A DNA stretch of 64,000 nt from Valencia hispanica. Taxonomy: Eukaryota; Chordata; Actinopteri; Cyprinodontiformes; Valenciidae. The notes under the pieces are model-generated. The model saw only the letters and a list, made by a program, of their open reading frames with translations. It made no database searches and was not told where the DNA came from. The position numbers and the translations under genes were made by a program. Location: assembly GCA_963556495.2 (NCBI GenBank), contig OY747712.1, forward strand, positions 20,867,735-20,931,734, read 5' to 3'. Below are positions 41,162 through 51,195 of this stretch, in pieces (position 1 is the stretch's first letter; the number at the start of each line of letters is the position of its first letter).

Positions 41162-42227
41162 ATGAGATGGAGTCTACAACCCACACAAGTGGCTCAGGTA
41201 GTGCAGCTCATCCAGGATGGTACATCGATGCTAGCTGTGGCAAGAAGGTTTGCTGTGTCTGTCAGCGTAGTGTCCAGAGTATGGAGGCGCTACCAGGAGA
41301 CAGTCAAGTACATCAGTAGACAGGCAAGTACATCAGGAGACAGGCAAGTACATCAGGAGACACGGAGGACGCCGTAGGAGGGCAACAACCCAGCAGCTGG
41401 ACTGCTGTCTCCGCCTTTGTGAAAAGAGGAACAGGGAGGGCACTGCCACAGCCCTGCAGAATGACCTCCAGCAGGCCACAAATGTGCATGTGTCTGCTTA
41501 AACGGTCAGAAACAGACTCCATAAGGGTGGTATGAGGGCCCGACATCGACAGGTGGGGGTTGTGCTTACAGCCCAACACCGTGCAGGACGTTTGCCATTT
41601 TCCAGAGAACACCAAGTTTGGCAAATTCGCCACTGGTGCCCTGTGCTCTTCACAGATGAACGCAGGTTCACACTGACCACATATGACAGACGTGGCAGAG
41701 TCTGGAGACACCGTGGGGAACATTCAGCTGCCTGCAACATCCTCCAGCATGACCAGTTTGGCAGTGAGTCAGTAATAATGTGGGGTGGCATTTCTTTGGG
41801 GGTCCGCACAGTCCTCCATTTTCTCATCAGAGGTAGCCTGACTGCCATTAAGTACCGAGATGAGTTTCTCAGACCCCTTGTGAGACCATATGCTGGTGGG
41901 GTTGACCCTGGGTTCCTTTTAATGCAAGACAATGGTAGACCTCATATGGCTGGAGTTTGTCAGCAGTTTGTGCAAGACAAAGGCCTTGATGCTATGGACT
42001 GGCCCACACGTTCCCCAGACCTGAATCCAATTGAGCACATCTGGGATATTATGTGTCGTTCCATCCACCAATGCCACATTGCACCACAGACTGTCCAGGA
42101 GTTGGAGAATGCTTTAGTCCAGGTCTGGGAGGAGATCCCTAAGGAGACCATCTGCCACCTCATCAGGAGCATGCCCAGGTGTTGTAGGGAGGTCATACAG
42201 ACACGTGGATGCCACACACAATACTGA
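41162..42227 (+). pseudogene. Tc1 transposase, broken by tandem triplication and a nonsense codon
   Basis: The start at 41162 opens the N-terminal paired-like DNA-binding domain ([20 protein letters not shown], then a helix-turn-helix around [20 protein letters not shown]). At 41298-41357 a 20-bp unit is present three times. Two extra copies add 40 bp and shift the frame. In the restored downstream frame a CAA-to-TAA change is inferred at 41499-41501. The catalytic part from 41532 is open to 42227 and keeps the DDE residues in context: FTDERRF, LLMQDNGRPHM and SPDLNPIEHIWD (spacing typical of DD34E). The full family protein is about 340 residues; this copy cannot make it. Confidence 0.85.
41298..41357 (+). 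repeat. 20-bp tandem triplication inside the Tc1 transposase
   Basis: Three head-to-tail copies of AGACAGGCAAGTACATCAGG (the first has two substitutions). Confidence 0.92.
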
Positions 42228-42414
42228 GCCTCATTTTGACTTGCTTTAAGGACATTACATCAAAGTTGAATCAGCCTGTATTGTGTTTTTCCACTTTCAT
42301 TTTGAGTGTGACTCCAAATCCAGACCGCCATGGGTTGATAAATTTGATTTCCATTGATAATTTTTGTGTGTTTTTGTTGTTTGCACATTCAACTATGTAA
42401 AGAACAAAGTATTT

Positions 42415-45088
42415 ATCTCGTGCAAAAGTTAATTTATTTCAGTACTTCAACTGAAACTAATATATGATATAAACTCATTACATGCAAAGGGAAATATTTC
42501 CAGCCTTTATTTGGTATAATTTCGATGATTATGGCTTAAAGTTTATGAAAACCCTGCATTCAAAATCTCAGAAAATTAGAGTATTACATGAAATCAATAA
42601 AACTAGGATTTTAAATAGACAAATGTCAGACCTCTGAAAAGTATAATCATGCATATGTACTAAGTACTTGGTTTTGGCCCCTTTTTGAATCAATTACTGA
42701 CTCAGTGCCGCATGGCGTGGATGCTATCAGCCTGTGGTACTGCTGAGGTGTTATGGAAGACCAGGCAAGACAATTTTACTTGCATAGCACACTTTCAACA
42801 ACAGGGTAATTCAAGGTGCTTTACATGATTTGGTGATTAAAAAAAGGGGCAAAAAAACAAGCAGATTATAACATTGGAAATTAAAAGTCAATAAAGCAAG
42901 AGAAACATCAGTAAAGCATGAGAGCATGAACACATTTGATACATATGACAATCATTTACTCAAAGGCAATTTTTAACAGATGAGTTTTTAGTCTTGATTT
43001 AAAGCAGTTCAGAGTTTTAGTAGCTCTGCACTCGTCAGGAAGTCTGTTCCAGATAAGGGGAGCATGGAAACTGAAAGCTGCTTCTCCATGTTTAGTTCTG
43101 AGTCTAGGGATGTTTAGTAGGCTAAAGTTGGAGGTCTTAAACATATTTTGGTGCTAAGCCGTTTAATGATTTATAAACTAGTAGGAGTATTTTGAAATAT
43201 ATTTTGAAAATAATTACTTCAGTTTTGTTTCTGTTCAGCTGGAGATAGTTATGGCACATCCATCCTTTTATTTGGTTGATGCATTGATTTAGGGTTTGAA
43301 TGGGTTCAAAGTCATATGGTGTCATTGTAATGTAAAGCTGAATATCATCCCCATAGTCATGGTAGCTAATGTTATTGGTTGCTATAATCTGGCCTAGTGG
43401 GAGCATGTAGATATTAAATAGGAGAGAACCTAAGATGGAGCCCTGGGGCACCCCACCTTTGATTTCTGTTCGTTCTGATGATAAGTTTCCAATTGAAACA
43501 AAAAAGTATCTGTTCTTTAGGTGGTACTCAAGCCAGCCAAGTACTGTACCAGAGAGTCCAACCCAGCTCTCAAGTCGTTCTAATAGTATTTCGTGATCAA
43601 CAGTGTCAAATGCTGCACTGAGGTCCAACAGAACCAGCACTCTGGTTTTACCACAGTCTGTATTTATGTGGATGTCATTGAAAACTTTGACGAGGACAGT
43701 CTCAGTGCTGTGGTGAGCACGGAAACCAGACTGAAAAACATCAAAACGGTTTGTCATTGTTAGGAAGCTATTCAATTGGTGAAACACAGCTTTTTCAATG
43801 ATATTACTGAGGAATGGAAGATTTGAGATCGGCCTGTAGTTCTGCATTAACATGTCCAGATTCTTCTTCTTTAGTAGCGGTTCAATCTGTCTTCAAAGCC
43901 TAGTGTAAGACACCTGATAGCAGGGATGAGTTAACAATTTGAACCAGATAAGATCCAATGACATGAAGAACTTTCTTTAGAAAAGCTGTGGGTAGGATAT
44001 CAAGGCTGCAAGAGGAGGAGATTAATTGGGGAATTATCTTTTCAAGGTTTATTTTGTTTAATTCATCAAATTCAGCCATTTTCTCCAAATTGGTGTTGAT
44101 TTGGGATGGTATTGGTAGTGGGTTCGATACTGAGGTACAGATTGACCGTCTAATTGGTATAATCTTTTCAGTGAAAAAGCTGGCAAATTCATTGCAGGCC
44201 CTGGTCAAATTTAGTTCAGGGGCTACTGTCACTGGAGGATTAGTTAGTCTTTCCACTGTTGCAAATAAAGTCTGCGGGTTATTAATGTTTCTGTTGATGA
44301 TTTCAGAAAAGAACGATTCCCTTGCATATTTTAGAGTTGATTGATATCTGTTCAGTCTCTCTTTGTGGACCTCAAAGTGAACCTGGAGTTGAGTTTTCTG
44401 CCATTTTCTCTCGGCTCGTCGACATTCCCTTTTTTCACAACATAGCAGTGGATCATTAGTCCACAGAGACTTCTTTCTACCTGAGACTACTTTCACTTTA
44501 TTTGGAGCAACCAGGATGGTTCAATAGTGGCCTTCAGCTCTTCTGCATTGTTAGGTCTCATGTTTCTCATTTTTCTCTTGGCAATGCCCCATAGATTCTC
44601 TATGGGGTTCAGGTCAGGCGAGTTTGCTGGCCAATCAAGCACAGTAATCCCATGGGCATTGAACCAGGTTTTGGTAATTTTGTCAGTGTGGGAAGTTGCC
44701 AAGTCCTGCTGGAAAATGAAGTCAGCATTTCCATGAAGCTCATATGTGGAAGGAAGCATGATGTGCTCCAAAATGTCCTGGTAGATGGCTGCATTGACTC
44801 TGGACTTAATAAAGCACATTGGACCAACACCAGCAGATGACATGGCTCCCCAAATCAACACGAACTGTGGAAACTTCACACTGGACTTGAAGCATCTTTG
44901 ATTGTGTGCCTCTCCATTCTTCCTCCAGACTCTGGGACCTTGGCTTCCAAATGAGATGCAAAATGTGCAGTTCTTTTTTTCTTTTGCCCAGGTAAGACGC
45001 TTTGGATGTTGTTTGTTGTTCAGGAGCGGAAGGACAAAAGGAATACAACATTTGAAGCCCATGTCCAGGATCCGTCTGTGTGTGGTGG
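42415..45088 (-). mobile_element. Tc1-like transposon (family B), split by an L2 LINE and 5'-truncated
   Basis: The right-hand element terminus on the plus strand map begins near 42415 ('aaaagttaatttatttcagt'), followed by 'ctcagaaaattagagtatta' and 'cagcctgtggtactgctgag'. After the LINE it resumes at 44510 and runs to 45088, where it stops abruptly within the transposase. The minus-strand frame 45137-44493 covers the catalytic half: IFQQDLATSHTD (second aspartate) and SPDLNPIENLWG (third acidic residue) are present. The N-terminal DNA-binding half and the outermost terminal bases are absent. Confidence 0.8.
42766..44509 (-). mobile_element. L2-like LINE, 5'-truncated and internally deleted, with 6-bp target duplication
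   Basis: The insertion interrupts a Tc1 and is flanked by ACCAGG at 42760-42765 and 44510-44515. Minus-strand frames include: 44496-43900, the linker and start of RT (KVVSGRKKSLWTNDPLLCCE); 43853-43137, the RT domain with [32 protein letters not shown] (motif A aspartate) and [10 protein letters not shown], where the expected YADD catalytic box reads YGDD; and 43144-42956, the ORF2 carboxy terminus (AAFSFHAPLIWNRLPDE). The segment '[20 protein letters not shown]' shows that the RT thumb region has been deleted. The 3' untranslated tail lies at 42766-42950. It is inactive. Confidence 0.82.
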
Positions 45089-45440
45089 ATACATAGACTG
45101 TATAATTACTGGACGGAGCCTCGGTGACGTCCCCCATAGGTTTCTGAAGAGCAAAAATGAAGCCAAATGGGCTGTTCCCACCGCCGCCATCTTGGCTGCA
45201 TCACGCGTCTCGTCACTCCCAGAAAATACAAAAATGGGCAAAGAGGTGGAGCTGAGAGTGGCGCTGTGAGTGCGGGGGCGGATGATTGACACTGAGCCGA
45301 TGTAGCCAGGAGCTAGTCCTGGAGCTAACTGATGCTAACTGAAGCGGAGGTTAGTGGGCGCCTTTAGCCTGAAAGCCGCGGTAGAGCAACTGCTACCCTC
45401 TTCCATCCAGGCTGTAAATACAATATTAAATCGGTGAGTT
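45089..45440. repeat. Unclassified teleost repeat, GC-rich
   Basis: The block starts 'atacatagactgtataatta' and includes 'cggagcctcggtgacgtc', 'ccatcttggctgcatcacg' and 'gctgagagtggcgctgtgag'. It looks like a known-type multi-copy fish repeat, but its class is unclear and no second end was located. It abuts the truncated Tc1 at 45088. Confidence 0.45.
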
Positions 45441-47510
45441 AACATTTAAATTGAAATTATTTATTTAAAAGAAATGATCATTAACTTAATGCAAGTTTTC
45501 AATAATATTTTTAACTTAGTTATTAATAGTGTATGAGATCTATTTAGTCCATGCATGAGATACATGATCAAGCTAAGTTAGTAAGGATAGTTCACATATT
45601 TATATTAATATTTGTTTGTATTTACCCTAATTGTTAGTGATTGTACTACCATGTAGGATCTCCCAGTTAAAAAACTGTTCCCACAGCTACTGTAGATTTA
45701 ACAGCTAATATGAATAATTTCGATCCTAGTCAATTCTGCAATGTATGAATTTTACTAATCATTTATTGAGGTCTGGGAAGGGATACGTTGCACTTTTAGT
45801 AAGACACTTGTTTCTTTTTATACATTTTGTTTACAAGGTCACAATGGCTGCATGCCTGTCCTCCACAACAGCCAAACAAAGCAGAAAATGTAAGTGCCTG
45901 TCTCCATCACTTAATGTATATTATTATACTTTCAACCGATAGGCCACACCTGTGCAACTGCCATTCATTATGCTAGTTTTTTTTCTCTATGGCCATTTGG
46001 ATCATTAGAGACAGCTATGTCTGACATAGTTCTGAGAGAGCTGAAGAAACCATCGGAGGAAACCTCGGCCTCCCAGACGTCCGTATCTCCTGGTTTGGCT
46101 GGAGGGGCTGAGGTGGAAAGCAGGAAGAGCAGCTCTAGATGTCCTCATCATCAGCTGTGGCAGAAATCACAGTGTCCAGTTGGTAAACATGATGGAGGAC
46201 CTGCACCAGCTTAACCTTCTCCACCCTCATATGTCCATCATCTTCTCCTCCACCACCCAAAAGCGCCGATAGAGGGCCAGCAAAAATAGAAAAGGCCAGG
46301 AAGGCCAGGAAGCGCAGCTGCAGCCTCTCTGCTCTTCTTTGCTGTCTACTGCCGATAAACAATGGATGGATGTAAAAGAAAACCTCTGTGCAATATGTTA
46401 CCTTTGACCGTTAAGGCTTGAGCCACCAGATAATATACTTCGGTTTAAAGTGAAGTCCAAGCAGAAGTCAACATAGTCAACTTTAAAGTGGGAGGAAATG
46501 CATCTACTCTCAGTATTGGATCCTCTGAAAGACGTCAGAAATTGCCATATGTTTGGAACAGCTGCTCTCCCCTACATTAAATGACCAAAGTTTTCCCACC
46601 ATAAAGGGAAATCCCCTTTGATTTTTAATTGAATAAAGTTTCATGCAAGAGGCAAACAAAACTGTTGGTTAAAAACTAATGAAAGTTTTACCAAACCATT
46701 TTCCAGGTGTTTGCAATTTTTCTTCCACCGTCTTAGCCCATTTAAAACATTACTAACACAATTTGGCTTGGATTAATTTGTGTCTTTTAAAAGCCTAATG
46801 ACTGAGAAATAAATGAACCCAAGCTAGCTTTTGTTGATGTAACAACCCGCTGTTCATTAATAATCATGAGTAAATATATCTGAACACGTCTGTCATAAGG
46901 CTTAGTGAGACTGCCAGTACTTGGAGCTGAACCCACTTTTTTGCCTTTTTTAGATAAAAGGAAACCAACTGAGGATATTTTTTTTAAACAATTTTATTAG
47001 CCTATTTAAAAAGTTGTAAAGATACAGCAAAAAAGGAAGTCAGCACCTTGACGCTGTAGGAGCACCAGTTCTTTTATATGACTGAGAAAGAGGGAGTCAT
47101 GCAGAAGAGGCAATGTCTCAGGCAAATATGTTTGGGTTTTTATGCAATTAATAAATGTAAATATTTTTTAAACCATGAATCACCTGTTATTATTAACCAT
47201 TTTTTTGGAAAGGTGGGTTCAATTTAGTGAGTCACATCCAGTCATGACACTTGCAAAAACTGTAAAATAATGAAAACATTTCAAAGGTCAAAGTGCTATT
47301 GGATGGAGGTGACCTTTATGCCATCAGGTGGCACTGAATGAAAACTTCATCATTCCTCCACAATCAATATACGACATATAGGCTTGGTTATATATGTGGA
47401 AAATTTCACTATTGAACACAATCCACCAGTGAATCCAGAAATATAACCTCTATGTAACCCTGTAGGGCTAGGGCATGAACCACTGTTAAGGACAAAACAA
47501 AGATATTGTT
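45441..47510. other. No clear gene
   Basis: A GC-richer patch at 46010-46370 carries short overlapping open frames on both strands (for example MSDIVLRELKKPSEETSASQ at 46017) that do not extend or show splice sites. It may be the interior of the repeat starting at 45089. The rest is AT-rich. Confidence 0.35.
47321..47334 (+). promoter_or_regulatory. CTCF-like motif
   Basis: CCATCAGGTGGCAC is a visual match to the CTCF core. There is no other support. Confidence 0.25.
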
Positions 47511-47511
47511 T

Positions 47512-47513
<2 letters not shown>

Positions 47514-47592
<79 letters not shown>
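47514..47592. repeat. (TA)n microsatellite
   Basis: Pure TA dinucleotide repeat. The minus-strand YIYIYI frame across it is an artefact. Confidence 0.95.
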
Positions 47593-47594
<2 letters not shown>

Positions 47595-48292
47595 AATAAA
47601 CAAACAAAATATAAATACAAAATGATGCCGAAATGCTATTATTGAGGTTGTATTGTGATGGAAAAGAAACAATTCTTGTTTACCAGTCCTTGCATTACGG
47701 AGTTTGGAGAGTTATTTAAAATATTGCTCACAGTCCGAAAAAAACAAAACAAGGTAGAAACACAAAATCCAGCGTTAGGAATAATCCAAAAACAAAAAGT
47801 CAGTTTTTCCTTACCGCATAGGTAGATCTGGGTAAGCTCGCCATCTGGAGGTAAGTGGAGGGAGTTTGGAGAATTCAGTCCATTAACAAAAACCTGACCT
47901 GGAAAAGGTCAAAACATAAAAAAGCATCTATTTCAGAAAAGGTACTGTACATGGTCTGCATATGTACAATTATTAAAAAATAGATTCATTTATGAATGCA
48001 GAGCATCTACAATAAACACGAAATCCCCTATAGCTTAAAGAGAGAATATACAAAAATAAATTCGAATAGCTGTTTTGTTTACAACCAAAAAATAATAATT
48101 TTTCATTTTGATTAATCATTTAACCAGTTAATAATTCTGCAATTAGATTTTCCATAACTTAGAAAACAAATATCTTTTTTCCAGTAAGTTTACTTTTCCC
48201 CCCCCCCATAATTAAACTTTCAAAAACATTCAATAAGTCATTGTTTCTAAAGCAAAAATTTTCTAAAATTAAAATTGTTCAAAATACTCAAG

Positions 48293-48986
48293 TGTCAGGT
48301 TCTCTGGATTTTGCTTTTTTTCCCCCTTCCACTTGATTTTCTTGCCCTCTGTGCCCCAAGCTGCTTTCTTGTTTTGTCCCTCCTGTTTGTGTTTAAACTT
48401 AGTTCCTTTCCTTATCTAGTTGTTTTTCACGTTAGATTATTCCTTGTTTTTATTAGTTTATTCTGGCACTTCCTTGTTTCTGTTTCTTCTTCTTGCTCTT
48501 AGATATTTTCACCTTTGTTTGTGTCCTCATTTGTTTCCTTAGTTTATTCCCTCTAGATAGTTTACTATTTATTTCTTCCTTCTGTTTTCCAGTGTTTCCT
48601 TTAGATTCCCTTCCAGACATATTATCTTTAGTTTCTTAAGAGTTTTCTCTCTCCCTAACCATTCTACCTCTCTTCCCAGCTGTTAATTATTTCCACCTGC
48701 TCTCTCCCTCTCACCTGCATCTGATTCCCCTAATTGGTCATTGGTCTCCTCTCACTTCCTCATTTCCTCTCCAGTATATATTCAGCTTGCATTCACTCAC
48801 TACTCGTTGGTCTGTCGTCATTCTTTCCCTGTCTGTTCCTGATTCCTGCTCAGTTCCTGTTGTTCCTCCCTCATCTCAGCATTTTTGAGTCTCTGAGTTC
48901 TGTAAGGTTTTGCTCCTTGTTTTTTGTTACAATAAATCGCTTAAGTTTTATTTTTGCTGCCTTTGGGTCCTATCTACTCACAAACA
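48293..48986 (+). mobile_element. Candidate solo LTR
   Basis: The segment starts TGTCAGGTTCTCTGG and ends ...CACAAACA, giving TG...CA boundaries. It is flanked by CTCAAG at 48287-48292 and 48987-48992. Inside, a TATATA box near 48775 and an AATAAA signal near 48931 sit in the order and spacing expected of U3-R-U5. The first 450 bp are strikingly pyrimidine-rich, which produces hydrophobic open frames at 48275-48502 and 48734-49129 that are not genes. No internal retroelement sequence adjoins it. The gypsy remnant at 49.8-51.2 kb lies nearby but is not bounded by a second copy. Confidence 0.5.
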
Positions 48987-48992
48987 CTCAAG

Positions 48993-49795
48993 CAAATTCA
49001 CAAAACTGTGCAATAATCAAAAGCTACATTAAAATCAATGGGGATCAATATCACAAAACAGAGGCTAATTGTTATTTTAGCATAATGTTTAAAAGTAACA
49101 AATATACAAAACCGATGCGAAAACATTAAACCAAAGGTCGTGTCTAATAACTTAAACAGTTATGCATAATTTGGCTTGAATGGAAAGTTTAAGATTATAA
49201 CGATTTAGATACTACATGCTAAATGGACGGAAATAGCATTGAACAAGCGACTTAGCTCAATGGAGCGTTTACACATTGAATGCAGCACTATAACAGAGCA
49301 CTAGCGACGCCATAAACAAAAGAAAACTACACAGTGCAACATGAGTTTGTTCATAAGAAATTAAAGGAATAAGCCGAAATGAGGATAACTCACCTTTGAA
49401 GGCAAATAGAGGAGAATAATTTCTGGTGAGTCCAGCCAAGAGGTAAAAGTAGTTAGCCTTGTTAGCTTATACTGTTCTGTAAACAATGCACTCGTAAGAC
49501 ATAATATAGGATAACATTATTTGTGGAAACCGATATTATTTAATGCCATAAAAAATTCTGAGACGACAACTTTGTGCACACTGTCACAGTGAGGAGGGGA
49601 GCAGAGGGAATAACCCTGTGCAACCCTGCAGATTATAGGTAACTGGGGTCACGCACAAACAGGAAGCTGATCCTTCAAATTAAAGTGGGCATTGGGAAAC
49701 GCGGGGTACACGTTCCCCCCCTGAACTCATGTACGGCCCTGTACATGCACGGGCATGCAGCAGACGGCGCTGTACTTAAAGCCATTAAATAAAGA
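48993..49795. other. No gene seen
   Basis: Mostly AT-rich; a somewhat GC-richer patch lies at 49560-49790 without identifiable function. Confidence 0.35.
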
Positions 49796-49799
49796 CTGG

Positions 49800-51195
49800 G
49801 TACTGTATAGCAGTGGATGACCCAACTTTAAATACTGTTGCCCATCAGGTGGACCGCGTGATCGGGTTGGGCGGCAACTGGAGGTTCAGCGTCTTCACTG
49901 GATAGTTCAGGGTCGGCACGAGAGTCTGAGTTTGAGATGATACTGATGGGATCTGGAGGTATCTAAGGAGAGGAAGTGTGTTCTTCAGGTTCCATAGTTG
50001 CCCCAACTGTATATGAGTTGTCGGTCACAAACTGCATGGACTGCAAGGAGACAAAAGAGGGGTCCTCAAGATGTTGCTGAGTGAACCTTAAAATCCTCTC
50101 ATGCTCCTTTTGTGACAGGTGGTCCTCTGGCAACTCACTGTGGGGGGGAGAGACCATCTGCATCAGCGTTTTGCTTTCCTGCTCTGTAGATAATTTTGAA
50201 TGAGAAGGTGGAGAGGGCAGAGAGCCACCTGTAACTTGTTGCATCAAGCTTTGCAGAGGTAAGGAGATAGGTCAAAGGATCACTATCGGTGGTGACCACA
50301 GTGAAATGAGTGCCGTACAAGTAATTGAATTTCTCAGTCACCGCCCACTTGAGTGTTAGGAATTCTAGCTTGTGTGCTGAGTATCTCGCTTTGCTCCTTG
50401 ACAGGCCTCTGCAAGCATAGGTGACCACTCTGTTCTTGCCCTCATGTTCTTGATACAACACAGCTTCGAGTCCAGTACAGCTGGCATCTGTATGCATGGT
50501 ATACGGCTTGCTGGGATCGGCAAAGGCGAGAACAGGAGCAGATCTGAGCTTTTGAATTATGGTTTGACATGCAGGGGACCAATGATGCCAAAAAGCTCTT
50601 TTGGGTTCAAGTAGATCTGGGTTTTTACCAACTGTTTAGTTTTTTTCTGGCTTGGTGGATAACCTGAGGTCAGCTTGTTCAGTGGTTTAACAATTGACAA
50701 GTAGTCTTACACAAAACGTTGATAATACCCGGCAAACCCAAGGAATGAGTGGAGTTCCTTGAGGTTTTCAGGTAATGGCCAAGATGTTAATGTGGCTATT
50801 TTATCTGGGTCCGTCTTGCTTTTGTCCTATTCTTTGTACGATTCTTCCATTTCGATTTGATAGGAGCCAGACTTCAGATCTAAGACGGAAAACCACTGAA
50901 AGCCTGACAGAGCTGTGAAGGCATCCTCCAACTTCGGCAAGGGGTATGCATCCTTAATGGCTGTAGCATTGAGTTTTCTGTAGTCAATGCCGAGTCTTAC
51001 ACCACCCCAATAGGAGGCGCAAAAGGAAAATCCGACTCACGTATGACGCCTAAGTCCAGCAACTCTTGGAGGTGTTTTTTCACAGCATCCAGGACCTGGG
51101 GGTGAATGGGCCTGGGTCTTTGCTTTAAAGGTGTTGGATCGGCAAGTTTGATATGGTGCTTGACTTTGCTGGTGCAACCAAAATCAAGGTCATAC
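49800..51195 (-). mobile_element. Ty3/gypsy retrotransposon pol remnant
   Basis: On the minus strand, broken frames show a reverse transcriptase (about 51010-50860: the DYRKLNATAIKDAYPLP motif and the FSVLDLKSGSYQIE segment carrying the first catalytic aspartate). An RNase H domain follows at about 50497-50140 (HTDASCTGLEAVLYQ, with the DPLTYLL and RWLSALSTF motifs). The downstream frame continues as a low-complexity acidic segment to about 49850. The integrase core is not found, nor are gag, protease or flanking LTRs. Stops and frameshifts interrupt the RT between 50860 and 50500. It is a dead fragment. Confidence 0.8.

Larger units (their letters stand above)
40867..42414 (+). mobile_element. 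Tc1-like transposon (family A), 3' terminal repeat missing
   Basis: The 5' end is clear: a TA followed by CAGTGCTCGAAAAAATAAAG at 40867, the terminal repeat of an abundant teleost Tc1 family. A 5' untranslated region leads to the transposase start at 41162. The 3' untranslated region continues to about 42410 ('ttcaactatgtaaagaacaa'), then breaks into the end of a different Tc1. The expected 3' terminal repeat is therefore gone. Overall conservation is high compared with the other Tc1 scraps in this window, suggesting a fairly young insertion. Confidence 0.85.

Noticed and set aside
41313..41932. Minus-strand open frames of 136 and 144 codons
   Set aside because: Shadows of the plus-strand Tc1 transposase.
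48275..49129. Hydrophobic open frames suggesting membrane proteins
   Set aside because: They come from the pyrimidine-rich candidate LTR (Phe, Leu, Ser codons) and cross its poly(A) signal.
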